A stretch of DNA of 64,000 nt, taken from Hordeum vulgare subsp. vulgare. Its lineage: Eukaryota > Streptophyta > Magnoliopsida > Poales > Poaceae. The first letter of the stretch is position 1, and each line of letters opens with the position of its first letter. The position numbers and the translations under genes are program-made. The DNA lies in contig NC_058522.1 of the NCBI RefSeq assembly GCF_904849725.1, forward strand, positions 233,901,084 to 233,965,083, given 5' to 3'. This document shows positions 22,634 to 36,323 of this stretch, one piece after another. A model generated the notes under the pieces. That model did no database searches. It saw only the letters and a program-made list of their open reading frames with translations, and had not been told where the DNA came from.

Positions 22634-25600
22634 TGTCACAACCCTAGTTATACCTTGCTTGAAGAGCATTCATGCATGCATTTTGTTTTTCTTTGAACTT
22701 GAAGTGAGGAAGTGATCAAGCCCGAGGAACCAAATTTTGGGAAATAAGCAAGATAAAACTGCTTCAAAATGATCCAAGAAAATGTCCCTAGCTTTCCAAT
22801 AAATTATTGGCATGATATAAAAATGTGAACCAATATTTTTGGATCACATAAACATTTTATATTGGATTTTTGAATTAAAACAATTATTTGAAATGGAATT
22901 ATATTTGATCTATATAAAATATAGTTTCATAAATTCTAAAACTATTATGTGGCATTGGATATTATATTTATGTTACGTAATAATATTTTCAGGGTTTTAT
23001 ACAAATTATTTGAATTATTTTCAAATCAAAACAAATGTCAGAAAAAGAAATAAAAGAAACAAAATAAAACAGAAGAAAAGACTTACCCGACGCTCACCTA
23101 GCAGGCCCAGCCCACCAGCGGCCACCCCTGTCGTCTTCCTCCTCTTGCGAGAAGGCACACGAGAAGCAGGGGACGACACTCGCCGTGTGGCAGCCACCTC
23201 CACCCTGCCCGCCTGCTTCCCTAGGACAGTGCAAAGACGGGGATGAGACCCCCAGAGTCGTCCCGATCCCCTCCTCCTCTCCATTCCTTCCCTCACCTGC
23301 TCTCCTCTCCTGTCCCGCCATTGACGAGCTCTGCTCGAGCTCACCGATGGCCTCTCCGGCCACAACAACGCCTCCCCGAGAAGCCAATCTTCTCCTCCAA
23401 CACGAGTCGCTCCTCCCTGCCAGAGTATTCGAGCCGGAAGACCCCGCAGCGCCGTCGTCGCCGGCGTTTCCAATTCCGGCCACCGGAGCTCGTCGACGTT
23501 GATTCGCCGGCTAGAGGACGATCCCGACCTCTCCATCACCTCCAATCGCACTGCCGTGGGCCCCTACATATTTCCCCTCTCTCTCCTGCGCGAAAACCCC
23601 TCCAGAGTTGCAGCCCCGTCGAGCCCGAGACGCTGTTGCCGCAAGAGCTCGTTGCCGGCGCCTTCTCCGGCGCCTTTGCGACCAACCGCACCTGCCACTA
23701 GATGAGGCGCTTCTCCAGCTTTTGTTAGCCGCAAACCGCGCGCCAAATGGACCCGTGTAGCACATTTTAGGCAACTCCAGCGAGCCCTCCGCCGCGGCTA
23801 TGGTCACCGGCGACTACCCTCCGGTGGGGTTGACGTGGTACAACCATTAGGGCTTAACCCCACCTCATTATCAACTGACGGTGGGCCCTGGAGGTGGGTC
23901 AAACCCCAATCAGGGGCTGGTCAATGCGGGTTTAGCCCTGGGTCACTGACGAGTGGCCCCCACTGGTCAGGTTTGACCTCGACCGGCTGGTTGACCTGCT
24001 GACGCAGGGATGAAATTAGCGTGATGCAGCAATCTTATTTCTAGGTTTAAAATAATTCCAGCAAATTAGTAAAACTTCAAAAATCCATAGAAAATAAAAT
24101 ATAACTCGGATGAAAATAAATTATATATGAAAATCTATGAGAAAAATGCAAGGCATCTAATGGTGGCATTTCCATGCATGTTGAAACAACTTAAACTTGC
24201 TAAATAGGACAATTTCACATTAGGCATATACATGCTTATATTTGGAGTTTAGAATTGATCTATATTGATCAAATAAGTCCCATTTAACCTATCGTCACTT
24301 GCATTAGACAAAACCAACATCATGACAACATGCCTCTTGCTCTCATTTAAATGCATTAGGACAAAATGATTCAACTGCTATTTGTATTACGGTAGATGAA
24401 CCTATTCCTTTGAATGACTTGTCATTGTCACTGTAAATAACTAAACCAAGCAACCTAGCATACCTCGTAGATGCTTGAGCCATGTTATGCCATTACCCTG
24501 TTATGCTTGCTATGCTTAGAGTTGAGTTGGTCTGATCATCTGGATGATGTATTGGAATGATCATGTCCTACTGATGAGAGTTAAGTATGTGAAACTATTT
24601 TGGTGAAGGTAGCGATGAGAGGCCATGTAGGAGTACATGGTGGGTTGTCTCATTGACGCCGCACTTAGGACCTAAGATCTTGTGTTGGTGTTCCAAAAGT
24701 AGCTACTACCGCACATTGGGTTCCGGTAACTCGACCCTATCAGCCTATTAGCTACTTTGTTCTCAGTCCAGGAGTCGCAGTAGTTCGAAACGTTCATAAG
24801 TTGTGGCACGACCTGCTAAGTGGATGAACGGCCCAATCGGGACTGGCTTGGGGCCCTGCTCACATCGTTTGAGGCCATGTTGGAAACCTCGACCGGATTT
24901 CCATTATGGGTTCCAACTCAGATAGGCGATTGCCTTGGGCGTGAGTTATTGTAGGTTAACGTCCGTGGCCGTCTCCCTTGCTGGGATTCCTCTTGAAGGT
25001 TGCTGAGGTGCTTGTTTTATGTGCACATGGCGATAAGTGGCGGGAGCATGTGTGAAGAAGTACACCCCTGCAGGGTAATTATCTATTCGAATAGCCGCGT
25101 CCTCGGATATGGACTACTTGGTTACTTGCATGGTTCATAGATAATTTTAACGGATACTTTAAAATGGTCCAGATAAGTGTGAGTGCTATGGATGGTCTTC
25201 TCGTAGGATGATGAGAGAGGATCCATGGCGATGTATTGATGTGGTGGATATGTGGACTCGTGTGCGCTCTCTCCTAGGGAGACGAGAGAGGTACGTAACA
25301 CTGTTGTAGTGTAGGTTAGCCAAAGGTCAAAGGTGGCATTTACGCAGTAAACCCCACAATCCTGTTCCGTGATATATGATGCATATGTAGTTAGTTCTGA
25401 TGTAAGTCTTGCTGAGTACCTTCATACTCACTGTTGCTTATTTACATTTTTGCAGAGATATATGTTGTTCTCTCTACATTTACTTCTTGACTTTAACATC
25501 GATGGAATAGCCTAGGAACCAAGATACTGGTCTGGCTCCTATGGTAGGGTCATTGTAGCTTTTAGGCTCTTCCATCCGCTTTTAATAGATGTCTGTACCC

Positions 25601-26270
25601 ACACATGTAACTTCCGCCTGATATTTGTATGCTCTGAATGTTGGGTCATGTGACCCCCTTCTGTTTGTAACATTATACTATGTTGGCTCTTCGGAGCCTA
25701 ATTAAATAAATGATGTGTTCTGGAGTTATGTTGTGATGCCATGTTGTATCTACACATATTGTGCATATTGTGTGTATGTTTGAAATGCATTGATATGTGT
25801 GGGATTCGACACCTAGTTGTGTGCCTTTAGTAGTACTCTTTACGGGGAAATGCCTCTTTGTGCTTCCACCGAGCCTTGGTAGCTTGCTACTGCTCTGGAC
25901 ACATTGATTGACCGGCATGTATCCTTCTTTGCTGTTGTGTCTGTCCCCTCGAGGAAATGTTACGCGGTGTAATGGAGTTCCTGTAGCTTGCTATGACTCG
26001 TCTACGCTCGCTGTTGACCGACACCTACTTTGCTCGGTTATGTATGCCTGTCCCTGTACGGACGTGCCACTTGGGTTTATAACTAGTCATGTCGACCCGG
26101 GTTCTGTGACATATGATTGCTGGCGACATAGTCATATACGAGAGCAAAAAGGCGCAAACGGTCCCGGCCAAGGTAAGGTGGCATCTGTGGTGATTACCGT
26201 GCGTGAGGCTACAAAGTGATATGATGTGTTACAAGCTGGAATTGTATGGCTTAGGATCGGGGTCCTGACA
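22634..26270 (+). mobile_element. J: giant solo LTR (3637 bp, TSD GATCG)
   Basis: It starts TGTCACAACCC and ends GGGGTCCTGACA; GATCG flanks both sides (22629-22633 and 26271-26275). The Angela LTR reads straight through when it is removed (CATGGATCGAGATTGGGATT, as at 54979 onward). Same family as E4 and H, with the GC-rich block (23080-23830), ACCCCTGCAGGGT (25063), hairpin (25413-25430) and poly(A) region (25685-25710). The 66-nt exon seen in E4 is not found: the expected region (24250-24360) appears deleted. The terminal exon is decayed. Confidence 0.9.
25685..25710 (+). terminator. Hairpin plus poly(A) signal of LTR J
   Basis: GGCTC-TTCG-GAGCC (25685-25698) is followed by AATAAA at 25705-25710, the same arrangement as in E4 with a changed loop base. 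Confidence 0.5.
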
Positions 26271-26816
26271 GATCGAGATTGGGATTTTCAATCCGTATGA
26301 CACAGAGGTATCCCCGGGGCCACTCGGTAATACAATATGACAAGAGGCTAGCAAGAAATGTGACCAACGAGTTAGTCACGGTATCTTGTATTATAGAACG
26401 AGTAAAGAGACTTGCCGGTAACGAGATTGAACTAGGTATGGAGATACCAACGATTAAATCTCGAGCAAGTAACATATTGCCGACCAAAGGGAACTGCATA
26501 GTGGATTGATTGAATCCTTGGCATCGTGGTTCGACCGATAAAGATCTTCATGGAATGTGTAGGAACCAATATGGGCATCTAGGTCCTGCTATTGGTTATT
26601 GACCGAAGAGGGGTCTCAGTCATCTCTACATGATTCTCTAACCCATAGGGTCACATGCTTAACATTCTGTAACGATAGAGTAGTATTGGGATATGTATGT
26701 TGGTGACTGAATGTTGTTCCGAGTCCTTGATGATATCCCGGACATCACGAGGAGCTTCGGAATGTCCGGAGGTAAAACTTTACATATGGGAAGTCATTTT
26801 TTGGCTACCTTCTACT

Positions 26817-28676
26817 TGTAAACTATGTTGGATTTTTATCCCCAAGAGGAGAGAATGATGCAACACATTAGAGTAAGTATTTCCCTCAGTTAAGGAACCA
26901 AGGTTATCAATCTAGTAGAAGAACCAAGCAACAAGATCACCTGCACACACAACGCAAACCTTCGCACCCAATGTAGGCGAGAGGTTGTCAATCTCTCGGT
27001 GGTCAAGAAACAAGATTAAATGATATATGATAGATTGATAGATAAATAAAAAATAAAAAAAGTATAACAAGTATTTTTGGTATAATTAAACGAGATTGAT
27101 CTTATCATAAAAGTAGACCCGGGGGCCGTAGGATTCACTAGTGGCATCTCTCTCAAGAAAATAGCATACGGTGGATAAACAAATTAATGTTGGGCAATTG
27201 ATAGAAAAGCAAAAAATTATGACGCGATCCAAGGCAATGATCACGATATAGGGCATCACATCCAAATCAGGTAGACCAACTCCTGCATGCATCTACTACT
27301 ATTACTTCACATATCGACCGCTATCCAGCATGCATCTAGTGTATAAAGTTCATAGGAACGAAGTAATGCATCAAGTCGATGGCATGATGTAGTCAAGACA
27401 AAAGCATATAAGAATTCATACCAACTTGTTATTCTTAATGGAAACAACACATGCGTATCAACTCCCCTTCCGTCACTAGGACTAAAGACCGCAAGATCAA
27501 ACCCATTACCGAGCACCTCTTCCCATTGCAAGAATATCTAATCTAGTTGGCCAAACCAAACCAAAACATCAGAGAAGAAATACAAGCCTATACTAAATCA
27601 TGAATAAAAGAGATCAACAAAGAACTCAAATAAAACAAGGATAGATCTGATCATAAACTCGTAATTCATCAGATCGCAACAAACACACCGCACAAAGTCA
27701 TTACATCGAATGGATCTCCATGAAGATCATGGAGACTATTGTATTGAGATACAAAGAGAGAGAGAGAGAGAGAGAGGGAGAGAGGGAGAGAGAGAGAGAG
27801 AGATCGAGCTACTACCTATGGACCCATAGGTGTGTGGTGAACTAATCACGCATCATCAGAGAGGCAGCAAGGTTGATGTAGAGCCCCTCCGTGATGAGTT
27901 TCCCCTCCGACGGATTACCGGAGAAGGCCTCCAGATGCGATCTTGCGAGAACAGAGGCTTGCAGCGATAGAAAAATTATTTTGTGGAATACCTTGAGGGT
28001 TTTTGAATATTGCTGGATTTATAGTGGAGGAGGTAGGACAAATGGAGCATGGAGGGGCCCACACAACATCATGGTGCGCCCCTCGTGGGACGCGTCGTGG
28101 TGTTGTGTGGGGCCCTCCGACAAGGTCTTCCTTGTCCTCCAAGTTCCAGGTTATCCTTATCTTCAATAAAAAATCCTCAATAATTTTCGGGATGATTTGA
28201 TCTTATGTGATATTGATTTCCTACGAAACAAAAACACGGGAGAAAACAGGAACTGGCACTTGGCACTAAGTAAATAAATTAGTCACCAAAAATGATATAA
28301 AAAGGAATAAAATGAAAATAAAAACATCCAATAATAAAAATATCATAGCATGGAACAAGCAAAAATAATAGATACGTTGGAGACGTATCTAGCATCCCCA
28401 AGCTTAACTCATGCTCGTCCTCGAGTAGGAAAGTGATAAAACATTTTTTGATTGTGGAATGCTACCCAACGTAATTCAAGTTATTTTCATAGCATAGACA
28501 TGAGGACTTAGATGATTCAAAGCAATAGTTTATATTTGACATGAACACATAGATGCTCAAGTGATGCTAACAAGCAACCATGCCTTTCAAAATAACAATG
28601 CTAAAGTAGATTATACCTAGCCCATTATGCTTAACCATTGATCCATTCATGATGCACACTCGAATATCAATCATAT
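26817..28676 (-). mobile_element. K: minus-strand gypsy element, 3' LTR and start of internal region
   Basis: The LTR (26817-28391, about 1575 bp) begins TGTAAACTATG and ends ACGTTGGAGACGTATCTA. It is followed by the polypurine tract (28392-28406) and 270 bp of internal sequence like that of E2. It is inserted in the Angela 5' LTR (left flank CTACT) and interrupted at 28677 by giant LTR C. The rest of K, including its other LTR, is missing. A GA repeat lies within the LTR at 27754-27803. No gene is present. Confidence 0.75.
27754..27803 (+). repeat. (GA)n microsatellite inside the K LTR
   Basis: About 50 bp of near-perfect GA with occasional extra G. The other LTRs of this type show AGAGAGAGAAG at this place, so it expanded from a short existing run. 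Confidence 0.9.
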
Positions 28677-29699
28677 TGTCACACCCCAAAATTTTAATAA
28701 TATTTTTCTGAAATAAAATATTGCCTAGAATAAAAAATTTGAGAAAATAATTTGCATCTTGTCTCTTTTCAAGCCTCTTTCCAAAAACTTTTCATTTCAA
28801 GTGGCTTTTCAAAGATCATTTAGTGCTTGAGCCTTTACTTGAGACCATTTTGAATTATTTATTTAGATAGGAATATTATTTTGGCTATGCCCATTTAATA
28901 TTTGAATTTCTGGATTTTTAGTTAATGTTTGAACACTCCTTGTCCTTCATAAAGATGTTTTCCCTAGGTAGATATTTTTGAAAGTTTATGTTGGAATCTG
29001 AATACTTGCATAAAAACATTTCTTTTCTTATGGTAAATTCTTGGGATATTTGATTTAATATTTTAACCAAGATTTCCTTTATTCAAAACAGATTTATATT
29101 TTCTTTAAAGGGCTGTTTTGCACTGCAACCTTGTGACCACTTCTTCTAAAAATTCTATAAAAACTTGTAGGTAACCTGTGATGTCCCTGGATCACATTTA
29201 TACAAAAACCTACTCAAGTGTTTTGAATATTTTGAGCACAAGAACTACTTTTCTAATCTGGTCCAGAATTGAGTTTGTACTGCAACCCCTAGAAATAATC
29301 TTTCATAAATTCCATAAAAATTTGGAGATGTCAAGTATAGCATGAGATTCATTTTTATGGAAATATCTTACTATGTGCTTTAATTTTTTTAGCAAAACGA
29401 CAGTTTTTCTGTTCTGGTTCAGATTGGTGCTTTGCACTAGAACCATAGTTTTTCTTGCTCCAATTGCTTTGATATTTTGCGTGCTTGTTTGCAACCCTAC
29501 CAAAACCTTAACTCCTGGAATTGAGCCCCATTGGATGATTTAAAGTGCGTGTGATAACAGATGCAAGATTCTGTCCAGAATAGTGTTTTTTTGAAAATGT
29601 TGCATTAACCAGTTTTTCTTTTTGCCAAACTGACCCTACCACCATTGCTAGTACCCATAGAGATCTTGATCTGGAGAATTTGGTGGGCAAGAAAGATCA

Positions 29700-30780
29700 T
29701 TGGGAGCCCCTAGCATTTCATCAAACACTTGGGAGCATGAACAAATTTGGCATGGGTTTAAGTTTGCATTGTGGAGTTGCCACTCTACTCAAGCCAACAT
29801 GTCTAGCCATCTTTCCCTAGCCCCTAGCCAACCCCTGTGTGTTTGCATGGGCATTGGAGCACTGGTGTGTGCACTGGCAATGCGTCGAGCACCCTGCGTG
29901 CACGCTCTGGGTGCACCAGAGCGCACGTTTTGCATGCGCTCCTGCCGAGTCGTCGCGTCCCCGTGCCCCTTGCCCTTTGGCCAGCTGCAAGCACCACGTC
30001 AACCCTCCCCTTCCCGACAGTCTAACTCGCCCTGTGCGAGCAGACTATTGGCAGCACGAATGTCGTCGTTACTCCTCTGCTGCTGCCATGGCCGGCGCCG
30101 CCCGAGCCCCCTCCGTGCTCCACCTGTCCCTGGACCCCTCCCCCACGTCGTATGCTACCTCCCCGCTGCCCTGTTGCCGCCCCTATTGCACCAGGAGCTT
30201 TGTCCCCGACAAGCTTATACGAAGACCGCCGCGAAATCGAGGCACTCCGGCTATTTAAGGAACCCCCGAGGCCTCCGAGCTCCTCAACAGCCTCCTAGGA
30301 CCACCAGCTCCCCTACCCATCGCCCAATTTGGCCCGAGACGCCTTCTGTGCCCGTCTCTGACAGAAGCGCCACCGTTGACCCCCCTGCTCGATTCTGGCA
30401 GCCCCAAGCCCCTCTCCTCCTCCCAAGACCACTGCTAGCATACCCAGACCCCAAGGAACCCGTTCCCATCATCGAGCATAGCCGGGAGCCTCCTAAGACC
30501 AAGGAAGCAGGATGGCCGAAGCTCTCTCCGCCATTGTTGAAGCCCCGCTCAGACCCGAGCTCCTTCGTGCCTCTAGATGGCAAAAATGGATGCAGCATCC
30601 CTCCCCGAGCACGTACATGGTCGGAACGTGGCGGGAGATGCCCTGTGCCGCCGGCAATCGCCGTCGGGATTGGATCTGTTCCTGTCCGTGCACACGTGGG
30701 AGGAAGAAGGAGAACGCGACAGGCGGTTCCCGCCTGTCGGTGAGCCAGCCACAGCCCGAGTGGCGCACAACCCCGTGGTG
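29700..30780 (+). other. GC-rich block of LTR C with a 347-codon ORF, probably not a gene
   Basis: The ORF 29700-30743 is rich in Pro, Ser, Arg and Ala, has no recognisable domain, and overlaps several antisense ORFs. A TATA-like CTATTTAAGG at 30251-30260 lies inside it, followed by a C/T-rich stretch, suggesting instead the promoter and untranslated leader of the LTR transcript. The 5' part of the ORF is AT-balanced LTR sequence. Confidence 0.3.
30251..30260 (+). promoter_or_regulatory. TATA-like box in LTR C
   Basis: CTATTTAAGG at the AT-poor/GC-rich transition, followed by CCCCCGAGGCCTCCGAGCTC. The placement inside the LTR suits a U3 promoter, but no independent evidence is available. Confidence 0.3.
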
Positions 30781-31229
30781 CATTTTCTAGTTAGCGAAGC
30801 GTATTTCCTCGCGGTTGTTTTAGTTTTTGCGCTTTCTCTGTTAGAAAGCGTAAATAGCCCAAAACGTTTTCTTTTGTTTTTATTTTAAAAACAGTTTTGA
30901 CTAGGAAGTTTGACAAGCTATAGCTTTTTATAGGAAACTCCATCAATTGATTCTTTTTCCTACTAGTCTAGAATTCCATATAGTTTATTTTAAGATTTAT
31001 TTTAAAAAAATTCAAACAACTTGTATGTACTGTTTTGGAATTGCGTGTTCAATGGTATTATATTCAAATAGGAGATGTTGAGAGAAGTAAACTTTTAAAA
31101 CTTTTGGAGTGCAAAATCTACATCTCTACACACTTGAGGCAAGCATCTTGAATCCATATATGCATAAGTTTGGTGATGATTCTGGTGGTGCTTATATCGC
31201 ATGATTTTGAGGTTCTGTTGATAATAGTA

Positions 31230-34200
31230 TGTCACGCCCAAGATGCGACCCTATCCTCAATTTGGCACGAGGGCCTCGTCAGGGATAGAGGTGCATCTCG
31301 TCGTGTCGCAAGAATGGATATCATTACAAGTACATGTACTCACAAGAAGAGATATATATATATAGAATTGGCTTACACTCGCCAGAAGCTACATCAGAGT
31401 CACAACAGTACATTACATAATCATCATGAATAAGAGCAGGGTCCGACTACGGACGAAAATAAACGAGAAAATAAGAACGACGTCCATCCTTGCTATCCCA
31501 GGCTGTCGGCCTAGAACCCATCCTAGATCGATGATGAAGAAGAAGAAGAAGCAACTCCAAATGAACAATCAACGCGCTCGCGTCAAGTAACCTTTACCTG
31601 TACCTGCAACTCGTGTTGTAGTAATCTGTGAGCCACAGGGGACTCAGCAATCTCATTTCCAAAGGTATCAAGACTAGCAAAGCTTAATAGGTGAGGTATG
31701 GTTAATTGGTGAGGTTGTAGCAGCGGCTAAGCATATATATATGGTGGCTAACTTACGAGTACTAGAAATAAGAGGGGGATGATCTACGCATAACAGACGT
31801 GAACTACTGATGATCAAAAGAATTATCCTGAACACCTACCTACGTCAGACATAACCCCACCGTGTCCTAGATCGGAGAAGGAGCTCACGCAAGAGACAGT
31901 CACGGTTACGCACACAGTTGGCATATTTTATTTAAGTTAACTTCAAGTTATCTAGAACCATTGTTAAACAAAGCTTCCATGTTTCCACATAACCGCAGGC
32001 ACGGCTTTCCGAAAAGATTTAACCCTGCAGGGGTCCTCCAACTAGTCCATCAAAAATTACCACAAGCCGCATAGAAATTCTCAATCACGAAGCTTGCGAT
32101 CTCGTCGGATTCCCTAGTGGAAAACCTCAACTCTGAGATTACCCAAAGCATCACCGGAATCCCGATGGACAAGATAGCTCGTCAAAGGTAAAACTAATCC
32201 AGCAAGGCCACCCGGTGTGTCGACGATCCCGATAGGAGCCGCGTATCTCATTCTCAGGACACACCGTCTATGCATAGTGGACGGGAACCAAACCTCGAGT
32301 TGCCCCGAGGTGGCACCGCCGACTGCTAGGTGGGTGGACCAACACTCATGAGGAGCACTAGCCCGGGGGTTGATTAAATTTCCTCGGGTTAATTACTCCC
32401 TATGCAGTTCATTAGTTATTAGGAAAATGTAGTACCAAAGTTGGGCCTTGCCAGACCAGCTTTAATCTAAAACAAATTATCAAGGGGGTCCCCATAACAA
32501 CCCCGATCGTGTTAGGAGCGCTCATTTATGGAACATAGCACCGGTAGCCGAAACTAAGGGGGCAAAGGTGGAACAAAACACCAGGCTAGAAAGGCCGAAC
32601 CTTCCACCTTTTACCAAGTGTATAGGTGCCTTAAATTAAATAGCATTTAATATGGTGATATGACAAGGAACCCATGTTATCACATGGAAGCAACTGCACC
32701 TGCAACTAGCAACGCTAACAACATGGTGAAGCAAGCAGTAACATAGCCAATCAGTGGTTTGCTAGGTCGAACAGGTTGAAGGTTATCATGGCATTGTAGA
32801 GAGGCTGATATTTAACATGTGGTAGGCAACGAGACATAACTGGTAGAAACGGTAAAACTAGCAAGGCAATGATAGTAATGATATCTGGGGAAATGTACAT
32901 CTTGCCTGAGATTCCTCTTGGAAGAAGAACAACTCTGCGAAGTCGGCGAGCCAACTTAGTCGAACGGGTCCTCACATTCCGACACGCTTGCGGAACTCTA
33001 TCGAGACGGAGCAAACCGGAAACAAACATCAACACAGATTTTCACCACACGATGCACAACATGATGCACAACCTACTATGATGCATGATCAGTTCCATGA
33101 TGCAAGGCATGGCATGGTAATTCACCTCACGCAACACTACACATTAAGTGAAGCTCGATATGCAACGAGTTGCATATCAACGAAACTCCACATTTAATTG
33201 TTTAGTTCACTCCTGTTAATTTACGCGGCACTGCTAAATTGTTGTTAACATGGCAAGGGGTGAAGCGGGTGATTCTACAAGTCATCCTAGTCGGTTAACA
33301 CGCAAAACATAGAATAGAGCTACGTACAAGAGACATGCAACACAAGATATATGCCATGAATGCGTCATGCATGCAAGTTACAACCACACGGGCAAGAAGA
33401 GAAAGAAGAAAGTGTCGCCACGGCGAGCGAAAGGGAACCATGGCGGCAAAACGGAAACGATGCCACGACAACGTTCCTATCCCGATACTTAATGAGTTAT
33501 CGGTGACAACGAATAGGGAGCGCGTGCAGGAACGCTAAATAAAGATGGGGTGATCCCGTTACCGGGTTCCCATGTGTCGAGGGCGCGACGAAAGAGAGAC
33601 AACGTGCAACGGGCAAACATACGGTACATCTCATACAACATTTGCATTCGGTACACGACACGTCCCATCGGTATACCTTCGAAGCGTGCGAATCGGAGGG
33701 ATCGGGTCGTAGCGGAGTGAACATAGCTCATCGTGGAAGTAGTTGTCGTCGTGGTACTCGGGTCTCGTCGACGGTAGTCGAACTCTTGGCGTCGTTAGAC
33801 AGGTCTTCGGCGACGGTAGTCGAACACGTTTCCGGGGGTCGTCGAGGACATAGTTGTACACGACGATCTTGTCGGTTCCACGGCGGCGGGGATGGTCTGA
33901 GCGGCAACGGCAAGCGGCAGCACAAGCAACTAGCTAGCAGCTAACAACTACTAACTAGCAGCAATGCAAGCAAACATCTACCAATTACAAACTAGCCTAG
34001 CAACATCAAGCACTAGGCAGTAGAGCATCTACTAGCAGCAGCTAGCAGCCTCGCACTAAGCAGCAAAGCATCTGCTAGCAGCAAAGCAAAACACACGCAG
34101 CAAGAGCAAGCTAGCATGCAACAGCCAGCAACAGCCTAGCAGATTCAGCTAGCAGTAGCAACATCTACAGCGGCGGCACAACACACGACAAGAACACACG

Positions 34201-35444
34201 GCACATCACACGGAGGCAGGCGGCTCGGCAGGGGTACGGCGGCACGGCGAGCTCGCGAGGCGAGGCCATGGGTGCGGGCGGCAGGGACGAACGAAGTCGG
34301 CAGCGCGGGGTGGAGCAGCGAGGCGGCGCGGCAAACGGCGACCATGGCGGGGCGGCGGCAGGGGAGAGACACCGGGGTGGCTCGGGCGGCGACCATGGCG
34401 GCAGACGCAGCACGGGGGAGATGGCGCGGCTGGCGTGGCGCGGGAGGCCAGGGGCGAAAGGCCATGGCGGCGAGGGAGCACGGGAGGCCAGGGCTGCTCG
34501 GTCAGAGGCTTTCCGCGCGGGGCAGGGGCTCCGGGCTCCTCGGGCAGAGGGGGAGATGGGACGAGAGGGCGAGCACGCGGGGCAGGAGCTGCTCGGCGGC
34601 GGCGCAGGAGAGGGGCGATCGAGAGGCTGCTGGTGAGGAACGGGGAGAAGGGATCGGGCTGAGGTGGAGGCTGCGCTGGGGGACGAGGGAGAACGAGGGG
34701 ATCGGGACGAGCAGGGAAGACAACGGCGCACGGGGGGAGGACGAGGGAATCGGGGACTGGGCTACCTCCGCTAGGGTTGGGGGGGGCTGGCTGGGCCTGG
34801 GGCGGCTCCTCCTTCGCTCTCTCTTTGGTTTTTTTTTAAAAAGAATCAGAAAACAACCACAAAAGAAAATGGTTTTAACAAAATAAAAAAATGCCTTTTG
34901 ACTCCTTTAAAAAAATATACCCGAACTATAAAATAGATTGGCCATTTTTTTTAACGAATAAAATAAAACCTTTTGAAGAATAAAATAAAACCCTGTTTAA
35001 ATAATAAAATAAACCCCTTTTATAAATAAAAGAGTCTCTAGTTTTAAAAATAAACAAAAGGAAAAAAAGGAACCCAAGGGTTTGCCCCCACATTTAATAA
35101 AAGGACTTTTGAAAGAAGACGAACCTTTTTTTGAAGGGGTTAAAACTGAACTCTTTTACGCAACCATAAAATAGAATAGAGAGGAGAGAAGGATTTTACG
35201 TCCTCGGTGCAACAGGGTTTTGAAGTGGCTCTGTTGCACCCACTCTCATCACTCCAACAAAACAACACCACTCACAAGCATTAACACCCAACAACACGGA
35301 GCAACAAGCAACACCGACAAAACACAGTTGACATGATGCCATGCAAGATGCAAACTACATGATGATGCAACAAATAAAACTAATCACACGACGGAAACGG
35401 AAATAAAGGGGAATCTTCTGGAACGTCGGTATCGGGCTGTCAGA
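31230..35444 (-). mobile_element. B: giant solo LTR (4215 bp, TSD TAGTA), same family as A
   Basis: It starts TGTCACGCCCAAG on the plus strand and ends GGGCTGTCAGA (terminal CA mutated to GA). TAGTA flanks it on both sides (31225-31229, 35445-35449). It is inserted in LTR C. Read on the minus strand it is collinear with A, including ACCCCTGCAGGGT (32022-32034, inverted) and the TAGAGTTCCGCAAGCGTGTC stretch. The GC-rich block is at 34150-34800; the region 33940-34140 is a run of diverged CTAGCAGCA-like repeats. There is no primer site or internal domain. Confidence 0.9.
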
Positions 35445-36323
35445 TAGTATCACATGAAATAATACTTTGCATATTCATGCATGCTACTCACATTATAACA
35501 ATGGTGAAATATGATGATGGCATTCGCTAGTTATAAGAGGTCGTGGAATAACCTAGTCACGCGGAACATGATAGGTTATGGCCTGGTCATGACGTGTGCA
35601 CGATGATGCCGGTAAAACTTGGTTAACTCCAGTATCGACCTAGATCGAGTCTTGACCGTGTCATACTTCTATGACGTGCTACCACAGTTTCCTGGATAAT
35701 GGATTCGGTAAAGTCAGTTGTAGACCTATTATCAGTGACACACCAAGTAGAGGGGCCGGTATGAAGGTATCCATGGCCATGGATTAAATCGAGTCATCCG
35801 GTCAGGGGGCATGGGTGTTTCCGGTCTGGGACCGGAAGGGAATGGCCCTTCCCAGTGAGCGCGCGGTATAAAATTTTGATCCCATGCTAGTCGAGGTCGG
35901 AGCCTCCCCGCCTTATGGTTTTGCCTTGGTAGCGTAGTCCGGGTGAAGCCGGGCTTCGCGGAGGAAAATCGGTGTGTGCTGATTCTGAGTGTCCGCTTCT
36001 AAAATGCCGTACGTAGGATTAGTCTTGTCGACTATCGGAAACCGTGAGGTGTGGGTAAAGAGTACACCCTCTGCAGAGTCAAAACTACTCGAGTAGACGT
36101 GTCCCCGGTCAAGGCCATTGTTTGACGAGTCAAGTGTCGGTCCTAGAGTCGGTCTTTGGAGTATAAACGGTGATAATAATAATGGTTGTGGAAAATCATG
36201 TGATGATGTGGTCGATGATCATATTATGATTATTGCTCTAGACTAACCCCTATGATTATGTTGTTGGATATCCCTAGGACGGTTCTACCTCCTAGATATT
36301 CAATATTTATTATTGTTTCATAT

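Noticed and set aside
22449..22715. 88-codon ORF
   Set aside because: It crosses the boundary of Angela LTR and solo LTR J, so it is a chance fusion.
23021..23701. Overlapping 176-codon (minus) and 152-codon (plus) ORFs in J
   Set aside because: Both strands open at once in GC-rich LTR sequence, with no domain.
29700..30743. 347-codon plus-strand ORF, the longest in the window
   Set aside because: It lies inside LTR C in GC-rich, low-complexity sequence with competing antisense ORFs and a TATA-like box in the middle, and shows no domain.
33940..34145. Possible CRISPR-like or satellite array
   Set aside because: Units are irregular and without spacers; it is a simple diverged repeat in an LTR.
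34272..34886. 204-codon Gly/Arg-rich ORF
   Set aside because: It lies in the GC-rich block of solo LTR B, antisense to the LTR, with overlapping ORFs in all frames.
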